A stretch of DNA of 64,000 nt from contig NZ_JAUSWW010000001.1 of NCBI RefSeq assembly GCF_030815415.1, forward strand, positions 5,518,001-5,582,000. The letters are read 5' to 3'. The position numbers and the translations under genes are program-made. Below the pieces are notes generated by a model. It was not told the origin of the DNA, ran no database searches, and saw nothing but the letters and a program-made list of their open reading frames with translations. Shown here in pieces: positions 25,342-33,470 of this stretch. Each line of letters begins with the position of its first letter. The first letter of the stretch is position 1. Origin of the DNA: Streptomyces canus. GTDB lineage: Bacteria > Actinomycetota > Actinomycetes > Streptomycetales > Streptomycetaceae.

Positions 25342-26589
25342 ATGGACGTGAACGCGGCGGTCGCCGCAGTGGCAGCGATCGCCGGAGCACTCACCGGCGT
25401 GATCGCCATGCTGGCGTTCCGCTTCAGCGAGCGGGAACAGAAGCGACCCACCCGTACCTCGCTGCACACCGACCCGGTGCTGCCGCCGGGCGTGGACACC
25501 GTCCTGTCCGTCCTCCGCTCCTCCGCGGTCGTCCTCGACGAGGCCGACGGTGTCGTCAAGGCCAGCTCGGCCGCCTACGCCCTCGGCCTGGTCCGCGGTG
25601 GCAAGCTCGCCGTCGAGCCCATGCTGCTGATGGCCCGCGACACCAGGAGAGACGGAGAGATACGACAGGTGGAACTGGATCTGCCGAGAAGGGGAACCGG
25701 ACGCGGCGAGGCCCTCGCGGTCTCCGCCCGTGTCGCCCCCCTCGGCTCGCGGCTGGTTCTCCTCCTGGTCGAGGACCTCACCGAGGCCCGCCGCATCGAG
25801 GCGGTACGCCGCGACTTCGTCGCGAACGTCAGCCACGAGCTCAAGACCCCGGTCGGCGCCCTCTCCCTGCTGTCCGAGGCTGTCATGGACGCCTCCGACG
25901 ACCCCGAGGCGGTGACACGCTTCGCCGGCCGCATGCAGATAGAGGCGACCCGGCTGACCAACCTGGTCCAGGAGCTCATCGACCTCTCCCGGGTCCAGAA
26001 CGACGACCCCCTGGAGGACGCCGAACCCGTCCGTATCGGCGAACTCGTCGCCGAGGCCATCGACCGCTGCCGCCACCAGGCAGGCGCCAAGCAGATCACC
26101 ATGGCCGCCGGCGGCACCGCAGACCTCAGCATCTGGGGCAACCGCGGCCAGCTCGCCGCCGCCCTCGGCAACCTCGTCGAGAACGCCGTGAACTACTCCC
26201 CGGCCCGCACCCGCGTCGGCATAGCCGCCCGCCGGGTCACCGCGCCCGGCGGAGACCTCATCGAGATCGCCGTGACCGACCAGGGCATAGGCATCTCCGA
26301 CAAGGACAAGGAGCGCATCTTCGAGCGCTTCTACCGCGTCGACCCGGCCCGCTCCCGTGCCACCGGCGGCACCGGCCTGGGCCTGGCGATCGTCAAACAC
26401 GTGGCCGCCTCCCATGCCGGGGAGGTCACGGTGTGGAGCTCGGAGGGACAAGGCTCCACGTTCACCCTGCGGCTGCCGGAGGCGGGGGCTGCCCGCGACC
26501 GCGCACATCACCCGGCCGACCTCGATGACGAGGACGGACCCGACCCATCCCCGTACGAACCGCTTCCCGCCCCGGAGGTCCTTCCGTGA
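25342..26589 (+). CDS. phoR: Phosphate sensor histidine kinase PhoR (SenX3-like)
   Basis: A 415-residue histidine kinase. One membrane helix (about 5-27), a PAS-like region (about 50-145), HisKA with phospho-acceptor H165 in NVSHELKTPVG, and a HATPase with N-box LGNLVENAVNYS, G1 VTDQGIGISDKD and G2 TGGTGLGLAIVKHVA. It phosphorylates PhoP in phosphate limitation. ATG 25342. Its stop overlaps the phoP start by 4 bp (26586-26589). Confidence 0.94.
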   Translation: MDVNAAVAAVAAIAGALTGVIAMLAFRFSEREQKRPTRTSLHTDPVLPPGVDTVLSVLRSSAVVLDEADGVVKASSAAYALGLVRGGKLAVEPMLLMARDTRRDGEIRQVELDLPRRGTGRGEALAVSARVAPLGSRLVLLLVEDLTEARRIEAVRRDFVANVSHELKTPVGALSLLSEAVMDASDDPEAVTRFAGRMQIEATRLTNLVQELIDLSRVQNDDPLEDAEPVRIGELVAEAIDRCRHQAGAKQITMAAGGTADLSIWGNRGQLAAALGNLVENAVNYSPARTRVGIAARRVTAPGGDLIEIAVTDQGIGISDKDKERIFERFYRVDPARSRATGGTGLGLAIVKHVAASHAGEVTVWSSEGQGSTFTLRLPEAGAARDRAHHPADLDDEDGPDPSPYEPLPAPEVLP

Positions 26590-27266
26590 CCCGAGTGCTT
26601 GTCGTCGAGGACGAGGAGTCCTTCTCCGACGCCCTGTCGTACATGCTCCGCAAGGAGGGCTTCGAGGTCGCGGTCGCGACCACGGGCCCCGACGGCCTCG
26701 ACGAGTTCGAGCGCAACGGCGCCGACCTCGTCCTCCTCGACCTGATGCTGCCCGGCCTGCCGGGCACCGAGGTCTGCCGTCAGCTGCGCGGCCGCTCCAA
26801 CGTGCCCGTCATCATGGTCACCGCCAAGGACAGTGAGATCGACAAGGTCGTCGGCCTGGAAATAGGAGCCGATGACTACGTCACCAAGCCCTTCTCGTCC
26901 CGCGAACTCGTCGCCCGTATCCGGGCCGTCCTGCGCCGCCGCGGCGAGCCCGAGGAGGTCAGCCCCGCCGCGCTGGAGGCCGGTCCGGTCCGTATGGACG
27001 TGGACCGTCACGTGGTCACGGTCTCCGGCTCCAAGGTCGACCTGCCCCTCAAGGAGTTCGACCTGCTGGAGATGCTCCTGCGCAACGCGGGCCGCGTCCT
27101 GACCCGCATGCAGCTCATCGACCGCGTCTGGGGCGCCGACTACGTCGGCGACACCAAGACCCTCGACGTCCACGTCAAGCGCCTCCGCGCCAAGATCGAA
27201 CCGGACCCGGGCGCCCCCAGGTATCTGGTGACGGTCAGGGGTCTGGGCTACAAGTTCGAGCCGTAG
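26586..27266 (+). CDS. phoP: Response regulator PhoP
   Basis: A 226-residue OmpR-family regulator. The receiver (1-120) has the acidic pocket EDEE at 8-11, D52 in LLDLMLPGLPG and the lysine in YVTKPFSSREL. The winged-helix domain (about 130-226) has LPLKEFDLLEMLLRNAGRVL, DRVWGADYVGDTKTLDVHVK and the final LVTVRGLGYKFEP. It activates phosphate-scavenging genes and represses antibiotic and nitrogen genes in streptomycetes. The last 71 bases are duplicated 160 bp downstream. Confidence 0.95.
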   Translation: MTRVLVVEDEESFSDALSYMLRKEGFEVAVATTGPDGLDEFERNGADLVLLDLMLPGLPGTEVCRQLRGRSNVPVIMVTAKDSEIDKVVGLEIGADDYVTKPFSSRELVARIRAVLRRRGEPEEVSPAALEAGPVRMDVDRHVVTVSGSKVDLPLKEFDLLEMLLRNAGRVLTRMQLIDRVWGADYVGDTKTLDVHVKRLRAKIEPDPGAPRYLVTVRGLGYKFEP

Positions 27267-27355
27267 AGCGACCCGGCTGGTGAGCCGACGGACGGAGTCC
27301 GGCGCAGCACTCCGAAGCCCGCGTAGCGGTGCGAGGGGTGCGTCGAGGATGGTGC

Positions 27356-27426
27356 TCGAACCGGACCCGGGCGCCCCCAGGTATCTGGTGACGGTGCGTG
27401 GGCTGGGGTACAAGTTCGAGCCGTAA
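27356..27426 (+). repeat. Second copy of the phoP 3' end (integration scar)
   Basis: Bases 27356-27426 repeat 27196-27266. The first 40 are identical; the last 31 differ at five codon-neutral positions plus the stop (TAA against TAG). Both copies encode EPDPGAPRYLVTVRGLGYKF followed by EP. Synonymous differences mean the copy came from another phoP allele or was kept coding while diverging. This is the signature of an element that inserted in the 3' end of phoP and replaced it. The 89 bp between holds no gene. Confidence 0.7.
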
Positions 27427-27436
27427 GCCGTACGAC

Positions 27437-27478
27437 GACGAAAGGGCGGGGCCTCCGAAGAGGTCCCGCCCTTTCGTC
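27437..27478. terminator. Terminator after the phoP region
   Basis: GACGAAAGGGCGGGGCCT (27437-27454) pairs with AGGTCCCGCCCTTTCGTC (27461-27478), with one G-U pair and a 6-nt loop. It lies between phoP and the convergent lipoprotein gene and can serve both. Confidence 0.8.
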
Positions 27479-27506
27479 TGCGACGAACCAGTCGTCGTAC
27501 GACCGC

Positions 27507-28169
27507 TCAGTGCCCGGCGGCAGCGCTCTCGGTCGGCGTGGCGGAGGCCGATGCCGCGTCGGTCGCGGTCTCCGTCGCCGAGGGCGAGGCCGTGCCGGTG
27601 GCCGACCCGGTCGGGGAGGGCGAGGTGCTCCCGCCCGTGCCCGGCGCCTCGGGCATCTCGGTGGGGCCCCACTTCTCGAAGAAGCTCTTGGCCGGCACCA
27701 CGAAGGCCCGCAGGCTCACGTCACCGGTCTTGCTGAAGCTGAAGGTGATCTTCTGCGCGTTGCCGTCCTGGATCGCCTCACGGCTGCTGGGCAGGACCGC
27801 GGAGGCGTTGCCCTCACCGCCGATGACGAGGGAGCCGCCGGCCGGGATGGTCAGCTTGCCCTTCCCCTTGGCGGCGGCGAGCTCGGCGGTCTTGCCGGCG
27901 TCGGCCACGGTGACCGAGTCCAGCGTCTCGGCGGTGGGGCCGTTGTTGAACAGGGTCGCGGAGATCACGGCCGGACCCGTCGACTCCAGGTCGGGCTGGG
28001 TGATGACGACAGCGTTCTGGATCTTGATGTCACCGACGGAGGTGGCCGCGTTGTCCGGCTTGACCTCCAGGGTCTGGGCGTTGTTGCCGGCCGCACACGC
28101 GGAGAGCGAGGCGATCGAGAACGCGATGGCGGCGGCCGCGAGGCCACCGCGTCGAAGGCTGCTGCTCAC
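27507..28169 (-). CDS. DUF461-like lipoprotein
   Basis: A 220-residue lipoprotein. The signal peptide ends in lipobox LSAC with Cys25 (FSIASLSACAAGN). The mature part (about 30-175) is an immunoglobulin-like beta domain with SVGDIKIQNAVVITQPDLES and PAVISATLFNNGPTAETLDS, like the PCuAC/DUF461 copper-chaperone-related family, but no Met/His copper ligands are obvious. A Ser/Thr/Ala-rich tail follows. GTG 28169 is chosen; ATG 28208 would put the hydrophobic core too far in. Function unknown. Confidence 0.75.
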   Translation of the reverse strand: MSSSLRRGGLAAAAIAFSIASLSACAAGNNAQTLEVKPDNAATSVGDIKIQNAVVITQPDLESTGPAVISATLFNNGPTAETLDSVTVADAGKTAELAAAKGKGKLTIPAGGSLVIGGEGNASAVLPSSREAIQDGNAQKITFSFSKTGDVSLRAFVVPAKSFFEKWGPTEMPEAPGTGGSTSPSPTGSATGTASPSATETATDAASASATPTESAAAGH

Positions 28170-28784
28170 GGGGGCGGCAACTCCTTGACTCGAACGGAGC
28201 GGGCGCATAAAGCCGCCCTAAGTGTCTGTCAGCGGGCCTTAGGTTACCGAGCCGTTCCCGCGTCACCGCACCCGACCCTCCCCAACGGGCCGTCTTCCGC
28301 ACCGCAGGGGCTAGTCACCACCCCCCCACAAGTGACCCACGGGCCACTTTGAGCCGCACTCGTCCGCCATTCACATAAGAGGCCTCCACGCCCCTCGCAA
28401 ATCTTCCGTGAAGGAAATCGCGATCGCCCACGAAATTGATCACGGGCTGATCCGGTGGGCGCTCACGATTGCGAGTGATCAATTCCGGAAACGGCGCGGA
28501 AGCGACTCCGGGGCACCGAACGGAGTAGCGGAAGTCGCACACACGGAACCAGACATATGGGGACGTTCGTCTACACTGAAGGGCCTCCGGATGTGTGTAA
28601 CGTACGCGTTTCACCTCCCCCGGAGAGCCGCTCCGACCTGCGAATACCTTCTTCCGCTCGGCCCGCGCAGCACGTTCCTGTTGTTGTTGTCAACCCCCGA
28701 GATATGCCCTGACCTGCGAAAACGCCATTCAGAACCCGCAGTTTCCGTGTTACCCTGGATAGCCACGGAAGGGGTACCTGTCAC
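28170..28784. other. Long upstream region of carD
   Basis: 615 bp without a supported gene. It holds a perfect 10-bp inverted repeat (AATTGATCAC at 28434-28443, GTGATCAATT at 28475-28484) and a possible carD -10 (TACCCT, 28751-28756) some 30 bp before the start. Open frames crossing it lack start signals and coding bias. Confidence 0.5.
28434..28484. promoter_or_regulatory. Inverted repeat upstream of carD
   Basis: Perfect arms AATTGATCAC and GTGATCAATT, 31 bp apart. The sequence between also holds TGATC. It is about 300 bp upstream of carD, so it may belong to an unseen transcript or a distal regulatory site. Binding protein unknown. Confidence 0.35.
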
Positions 28785-29267
28785 ATGACGTTCAAGGTTG
28801 GCGACACCGTGGTCTATCCCCATCACGGGGCCGCGCTGATCGAGGCTATCGAAACTCGCCAGATCAAAGGCGTGGACAAGACCTACTTGGTGCTGAAGGT
28901 CGCCCAGGGTGATCTGACGGTACGTGTGCCAGCGGACAATGCGGAGTTCGTCGGCGTGCGTGATGTGGTCGGTCAGGACGGACTGGACCGGGTCTTCGAG
29001 GTGCTGCGCGCGCCGTACGCCGAGGAGCCCACGAACTGGTCGCGTCGCTACAAGGCAAATCTGGAGAAGCTCGCCTCCGGCGATGTCATCAAGGTCGCGG
29101 AAGTCGTGCGTGACCTGTGGCGTCGTGAGCGTGAGCGCGGACTTTCCGCAGGTGAGAAGCGCATGCTCGCCAAGGCCCGCCAGATCCTGGTGAGCGAGCT
29201 CGCCCTCGCGGAGAACACGAACGAAGACAAGGCCGAGGCCCTGCTCGACGAGGTCCTCGCGTCCTGA
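28785..29267 (+). CDS. carD: RNA polymerase-binding transcription factor CarD
   Basis: A 160-residue protein. Residues 1-60 are the Tudor-like RNAP-interacting domain (MTFKVGDTVVYPHHGAALIE, KTYLVLKVAQGDLTVRVP). Residues about 65-160 are the helical DNA-binding domain with the conserved tryptophan in TNWSRRYKANLEKLASGD and LWRRERERGLSAGEKRMLAK. It stabilises the open complex at rRNA and housekeeping promoters, as in mycobacteria. ATG 28785 with GGAAGGGG upstream. Precedes ispD, as in many actinobacteria. Confidence 0.95.
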   Translation: MTFKVGDTVVYPHHGAALIEAIETRQIKGVDKTYLVLKVAQGDLTVRVPADNAEFVGVRDVVGQDGLDRVFEVLRAPYAEEPTNWSRRYKANLEKLASGDVIKVAEVVRDLWRRERERGLSAGEKRMLAKARQILVSELALAENTNEDKAEALLDEVLAS

Positions 29268-29591
29268 CGACGCACGCTGCCGCCAGACCCGGCTCAGCAC
29301 ATTGCCGCGTTCTCTGAAGAGGGAAACGCTGCAAAGAAATGCCGCGGTGCCCGATGACGTATCCATTGTCGCCGGGCGCTGCGGCATGTTCACGCCCGGA
29401 CGCCGATCTGTCCTGCTAGGGCCCACGCTGTCCCGGCGCTCACATCTTCGGGGGCGAGCCCCGATACTTGGCGTGCCGGGCCCGGGCAGCAGGCTCGACC
29501 GGCGTCACGGAAGGGTCCGGTCAAGGCGTCGCGCCCGGCACGCTGACTGGCCTACCCACCTTGGCCGAGCACACAAACCTGACAGGAACCG
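29268..29591. other. Region between carD and ispD
   Basis: 324 bp with no supported gene. CCGGGCG (29372-29378) and CGCCCGG (29393-29399) could form a weak carD terminator. AGGAA before 29592 is the ispD ribosome site. I see no clear promoter. Confidence 0.5.
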
Positions 29592-30344
29592 ATGTCTGAC
29601 GATTCGCGTCCTTCGCGCGCCGAAGTCCGTACGGCGGTCGTGATTCCCGCCGCCGGCCGGGGCGTACGCCTTGGCCCGGGCGCCCCCAAAGCGCTCCGCG
29701 CGCTGAACGGCACCCCCATGCTGATCCACGCGGTCCGTGCGATGGCCGCGTCCCGCGCGGTCTCCCTGGTCGTCGTCGTGGCACCGCCCGACGGCGCCGC
29801 CGAGGTCAAGAGCCTCCTCGACGCCCACGCCCTGCCCGAGCGCACCGACTTCCTGGTCGTCCCCGGCGGCGAGGAACGCCAGGACTCCGTGAAGCTCGGC
29901 CTGGACGCCCTGCCACCGGACTACGACATCGTCCTCGTCCACGACGCGGCCCGCCCGCTGGTCCCCGTGGACACGGTGGACGCGGTCATCGAGGCCGTAC
30001 GCGAGGGCGCCACGGCCGTCGTGCCCGCACTGCCCCTCGCCGACACCGTGAAGGAAGTCGAACCGGCCACGGTCCCGGGCGACCCCGAGCCCGTCGTCGC
30101 CACCCCGGAGCGCGCCCGCCTCCGCGCCGTCCAGACACCCCAGGGCTTCGACCGCGCGACCCTGATCCGCGCCCACGAGACCGTCACCGGCAACGTCACC
30201 GACGACGCGAGCATGATCGAGCAGCTCGGCGAGACCGTCGTGGTCGTCCCCGGCCACGAGGAGGCCTTCAAGGTCACCCGCCCCTTGGACCTGGTCCTCG
30301 CGGAGGCGGTCCTGGCACGCAGGAGGCTCAACGATGGCTTCTGA
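29592..30344 (+). CDS. ispD: 2-C-methyl-D-erythritol 4-phosphate cytidylyltransferase
   Basis: A 250-residue enzyme of the non-mevalonate isoprenoid pathway, joining CTP and MEP. The nucleotide-binding motif is VIPAAGRGVRLGPGAPKALR; VLVHDAARPLVPVDTVDAVI and TPQGFDRATLIRAHE are the IspD signatures. ATG 29592 follows AGGAA. It overlaps ispF by 11 bp, so the two are translationally coupled. Confidence 0.94.
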   Translation: MSDDSRPSRAEVRTAVVIPAAGRGVRLGPGAPKALRALNGTPMLIHAVRAMAASRAVSLVVVVAPPDGAAEVKSLLDAHALPERTDFLVVPGGEERQDSVKLGLDALPPDYDIVLVHDAARPLVPVDTVDAVIEAVREGATAVVPALPLADTVKEVEPATVPGDPEPVVATPERARLRAVQTPQGFDRATLIRAHETVTGNVTDDASMIEQLGETVVVVPGHEEAFKVTRPLDLVLAEAVLARRRLNDGF

Positions 30345-30837
30345 CGCCTTTGCGGGGACGCCGCTGCCGCAGGTCGGCATCGGCACCGACATCCACGCCT
30401 TCGAAGAGGGCCGCGAGCTGTGGTGCGCCGGACTGAAGTGGGAGGGCGAGGGCCCGGGCCTGGCCGGTCACTCCGACGCCGACGTCGTCGCGCACGCCGC
30501 GTGCAACGCGCTGTTCTCGGCGGCGGGCCTCGGTGACCTGGGGCAGCACTTCGGCACGGGGCGCCCCGAGTGGTCGGGTGCGTCCGGGATCACCTTGCTG
30601 ACGGAGGCGGCCCGGATCGTGAACTCCGCGGGCTTCCGGATCGGCAACATCGCCGTACAGGTCGTAGGACCGCGGCCGAAGATCGGCAAGCGCCGCGACG
30701 AGGCCCAGAAGATCCTCTCGGAGGCGGCCGGAGCGCCGGTGTCGGTGTCGGGCGCGACCACGGACGGACTGGGGTTCCCCGGCCGCGACGAGGGCCTCAT
30801 GGCGATCGCCACGGCGCTGGTCGTACGGGTCGGCTGA
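30334..30837 (+). CDS. ispF: 2-C-methyl-D-erythritol 2,4-cyclodiphosphate synthase
   Basis: A 167-residue IspF, catalysing cyclisation of CDP-methylerythritol 2-phosphate. Zinc ligands lie in GIGTDIHAFEEG (Asp, His) and GLAGHSDADVVAHAACNALF (His), and SGATTDGLGFPGRDEGLMAI is the C-terminal CDP-binding signature. ATG 30334 overlaps the ispD end. The usual length is about 160 residues. Confidence 0.94.
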   Translation: MASDAFAGTPLPQVGIGTDIHAFEEGRELWCAGLKWEGEGPGLAGHSDADVVAHAACNALFSAAGLGDLGQHFGTGRPEWSGASGITLLTEAARIVNSAGFRIGNIAVQVVGPRPKIGKRRDEAQKILSEAAGAPVSVSGATTDGLGFPGRDEGLMAIATALVVRVG

Positions 30838-30912
30838 CCGACAACGTCACGAAAACGTCCCCTTGAGCAGAACGCGCGCACCGCACTACCCGGGGCCCAC
30901 TACCCTTGTCTC

Positions 30913-32310
30913 GTGACTATTCGGCTGTACGACACCAGCGCCCGGCAGATCCGTGACTTCACCCCGCTCATGCCGGGTTGTGTCTCGATCTACCTCTGTG
31001 GTGCCACCGTGCAGGCCGCACCGCACATCGGGCACATCCGGTCCGGTCTGAACTTCGACATCATGCGCCGCTGGTTCGAGTACCGCGGCTACGACGTCAC
31101 GTTCATCCGCAACGTCACCGACATCGACGACAAGATCATCGCCAAGTCGCACGACCAGGGCCGCCCCTGGTGGTCCATCGGCTACGAGAACGAGCGGGCG
31201 TTCAACGACGGCTACCAGGCCCTCGGCTGCCTCCCGCCGACCTACGAGCCGCGTGCCACCGGGCACGTCCCCGAGATGATCGAGATGATGCGCGGCCTCA
31301 TCGAGCGCGGTCACGCCTACGAGTCGGACGGCAACGTCTACTTCGACGTGCGCTCCTTCCCGGGCTACCTCCAGCTGTCCAACCAGGAGCTGGACAACCT
31401 GCTCCAGCCCGCCGCGGACGGCGAGACCGGCAAGCGCGACCCCCGTGACTTCGCGCTGTGGAAGGCGACCAAGCCGGGCGAGCCCGACTGGGAGACCCCG
31501 TGGGGCCGTGGCCGCCCCGGCTGGCACCTGGAGTGCTCGGCCATGGCCCACAAGTACCTCGGTACCGCCTTCGACATCCACGGCGGCGGCCTCGACCTGA
31601 TCTTCCCGCACCACGAGAACGAGATCGCCCAGGCCAAGGCCTACGGCGACGACTTCGCCGCGTACTGGGTGCACAACGCCTGGGTCACCATGAGCGGCGA
31701 GAAGATGTCGAAGTCGCTCGGCAACAGCGTCCTCGTCTCCGAGATGGTCAAGACGTGGCGCCCGATCGTCCTGCGCTACTACCTCGGCACCCCGCACTAC
31801 CGCTCGATGATCGAGTACAGCGAGGAGGCCCTGCGCGAGGCCGAGTCGGCGTTCGCGCGCATCGAGGGCTTCGTGCAGCGCGTCGTCGAGAAGGCCGGCA
31901 CCGTCGAGCCCTCCGCCGAGGTCCCGCCCGCCTTCGCCGAGGCCATGGACGACGACCTGGGCGTCCCGCAGGCACTCGCCATCGTCCACACCACGGTCCG
32001 CCAGGGCAACAGCGCGCTGGCCGCCGACGACAAGGAAGCCGCGGTGGCCCGCCTCGCCGAGGTCCGCGCCATGCTCGGCGTCCTCGGCCTCGACCCGCTC
32101 GAGGCCCACTGGGCCGGCGAGGAGAGCCGCGGCGAAGACCTGCACGGCGTGGTCGACAGCCTCGTACGACTCGTCCTCGACCAGCGCGAGTCGGCCCGCG
32201 GCCGCAAGGACTGGGCCACCGCGGACGCCATCCGCGACCAGCTCAACCAGTCGGGCCTGTCCATCGAGGACGGCCCCCAGGGACCGCGCTGGACCCTCGG
32301 TCCGCGCTAG
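30913..32310 (+). CDS. cysS: Cysteinyl-tRNA synthetase
   Basis: A 465-residue class I synthetase. Near the N-terminus YLCGATVQAAPHIGHIRSGL holds the zinc cysteine and the HIGH motif; GWHLECSAMAHKYLG and DLIFPHHENEIAQ carry the other zinc ligands; SGEKMSKSLGN is the KMSKS loop. A C-terminal DALR-like helical domain follows. GTG 30913. Usual YVCGPTVYD is replaced by YLCGATVQA, as in the actinobacterial type linked to ispF. Cytoplasmic protein synthesis. Confidence 0.94.
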   Translation: MTIRLYDTSARQIRDFTPLMPGCVSIYLCGATVQAAPHIGHIRSGLNFDIMRRWFEYRGYDVTFIRNVTDIDDKIIAKSHDQGRPWWSIGYENERAFNDGYQALGCLPPTYEPRATGHVPEMIEMMRGLIERGHAYESDGNVYFDVRSFPGYLQLSNQELDNLLQPAADGETGKRDPRDFALWKATKPGEPDWETPWGRGRPGWHLECSAMAHKYLGTAFDIHGGGLDLIFPHHENEIAQAKAYGDDFAAYWVHNAWVTMSGEKMSKSLGNSVLVSEMVKTWRPIVLRYYLGTPHYRSMIEYSEEALREAESAFARIEGFVQRVVEKAGTVEPSAEVPPAFAEAMDDDLGVPQALAIVHTTVRQGNSALAADDKEAAVARLAEVRAMLGVLGLDPLEAHWAGEESRGEDLHGVVDSLVRLVLDQRESARGRKDWATADAIRDQLNQSGLSIEDGPQGPRWTLGPR

Positions 32311-32329
32311 CCCGCTTTCTTGATCGATT

Positions 32330-32355
32330 GTGCCGCCCGGCCCTCCGGGCGGCAC
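32330..32355 (+). terminator. Hairpin after cysS
   Basis: GTGCCGCCCGG (32330-32340) and CCGGGCGGCAC (32345-32355) form a perfect 11-bp stem with a 4-nt loop between cysS and rlmB. It may reduce read-through into rlmB. Confidence 0.65.
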
Positions 32356-32399
32356 ACTGCATAGACGTACGTATTACTTCCGTAGAGAACAGGTAGGTC

Positions 32400-33341
32400 A
32401 TGGCCGCGAACAACCGCCGCATGTCCGGCAAGAAGGGCGCGCAGGTCGGCAGTGGCGGCCAGCGACGCAAGGGCCTCGAAGGCCGGGGTCCGACGCCGCC
32501 CGCCGAGCTGCGCAAGAAGCACAAGGCGAACCGCATCGCCAACGCCAAGGCCAAGCAGGCCGCGCGCCGTCCCACGCCGCGCGGCCGGGGCGGCAAGGGC
32601 ACGTCCGAGATGGTCGTCGGCCGCAACCCCGTCGTCGAGGCACTGCGCGAGGGCGTGCCCGCGGTGACGCTGTACGTCCAGCAGTTCATCGACAACGACG
32701 AGCGGGTGCGCGAGGTGCTCCAGCTCGCCGCCGAGCGCGGCGGGATCAACCTCATGGAGGCCCCCCGCCCCGAGCTCGACCGGATGACCAACGGGCTCAA
32801 CCACCAGGGCCTGGTCCTCCAGGTCCCGCCGTACGAGTACGCCCACCCCGAGGACCTCGCCAACGCCGCCTACGACCACGGCGAGGACCCGCTGATCGTG
32901 GCGCTGGACGGTGTCACCGACCCGCGCAACCTCGGCGCCGTCGTCCGCTCCGTGTCGGCCTTCGGCGGCCACGGCGTCGTCGTGCCCGAGCGCCGCGCGG
33001 CCGGCATGACCGCCGGCGCCTGGAAGACGTCCGCCGGTACGGCCGCCCGTACGCCCGTCGCCCGCGCCACCAACCTGACGCGCGCCCTGGAGGCGTACCA
33101 GAAGGCCGGCATCGCCGTCGTCGGCCTCGCCGCCGACGGAGAGCACGAGATCGGCGACCTGGAGGCCCTCGGCGGCCCGGTCGTCATCGTCGTCGGCAGC
33201 GAGGGCAAGGGCCTGTCCCGGCTGGTCGGCGAGACGTGCGACTTCCGGGTGCGGATCCCGATGCCGGGTGGCGCGGAGTCGCTGAACGCCGGTGTGGCAG
33301 CGGGTGTGGTGCTGTACGAGGCGGCTCGTCGGCGGGCGTGA
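32400..33341 (+). CDS. rlmB: 23S rRNA (guanosine-2'-O)-methyltransferase RlmB
   Basis: A 313-residue SpoU/TrmH-family methyltransferase. Residues about 1-65 are a basic Lys/Arg-rich extension (MAANNRRMSGKKGAQVGSGG) of the streptomycete type. Residues about 70-140 are the SpoU substrate-binding domain. The knot domain has VTDPRNLGAVVRSVSAFG, VVIVVGSEGKGLSRLV and IPMPGGAESLNAGVAAGVVL. It resembles RlmB; thiostrepton-type rRNA methylase paralogues share the fold. Downstream of cysS as usual in actinobacteria. Confidence 0.9.
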   Translation: MAANNRRMSGKKGAQVGSGGQRRKGLEGRGPTPPAELRKKHKANRIANAKAKQAARRPTPRGRGGKGTSEMVVGRNPVVEALREGVPAVTLYVQQFIDNDERVREVLQLAAERGGINLMEAPRPELDRMTNGLNHQGLVLQVPPYEYAHPEDLANAAYDHGEDPLIVALDGVTDPRNLGAVVRSVSAFGGHGVVVPERRAAGMTAGAWKTSAGTAARTPVARATNLTRALEAYQKAGIAVVGLAADGEHEIGDLEALGGPVVIVVGSEGKGLSRLVGETCDFRVRIPMPGGAESLNAGVAAGVVLYEAARRRA

Positions 33342-33470
33342 ACAGGGGTCCGCACCGTCACCCGCACGGGGGAATCCCGCCTCCGTTCGGGCGATGCGGG
33401 CAAGCTTGACGCTGTCCGGACACATCCGGGCAGTCAAAAGCAGTGTCCTAAACGCACGTCACTCGGTTAG

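Noticed and set aside
28408..28788. A 126-codon plus-strand frame upstream of carD
   Set aside because: No ribosome site, unusual composition and overlap with the carD start; the region looks regulatory.
29302..29643. A 113-codon plus-strand frame before ispD
   Set aside because: Arg-rich, overlaps the ispD start, and has no start signal.
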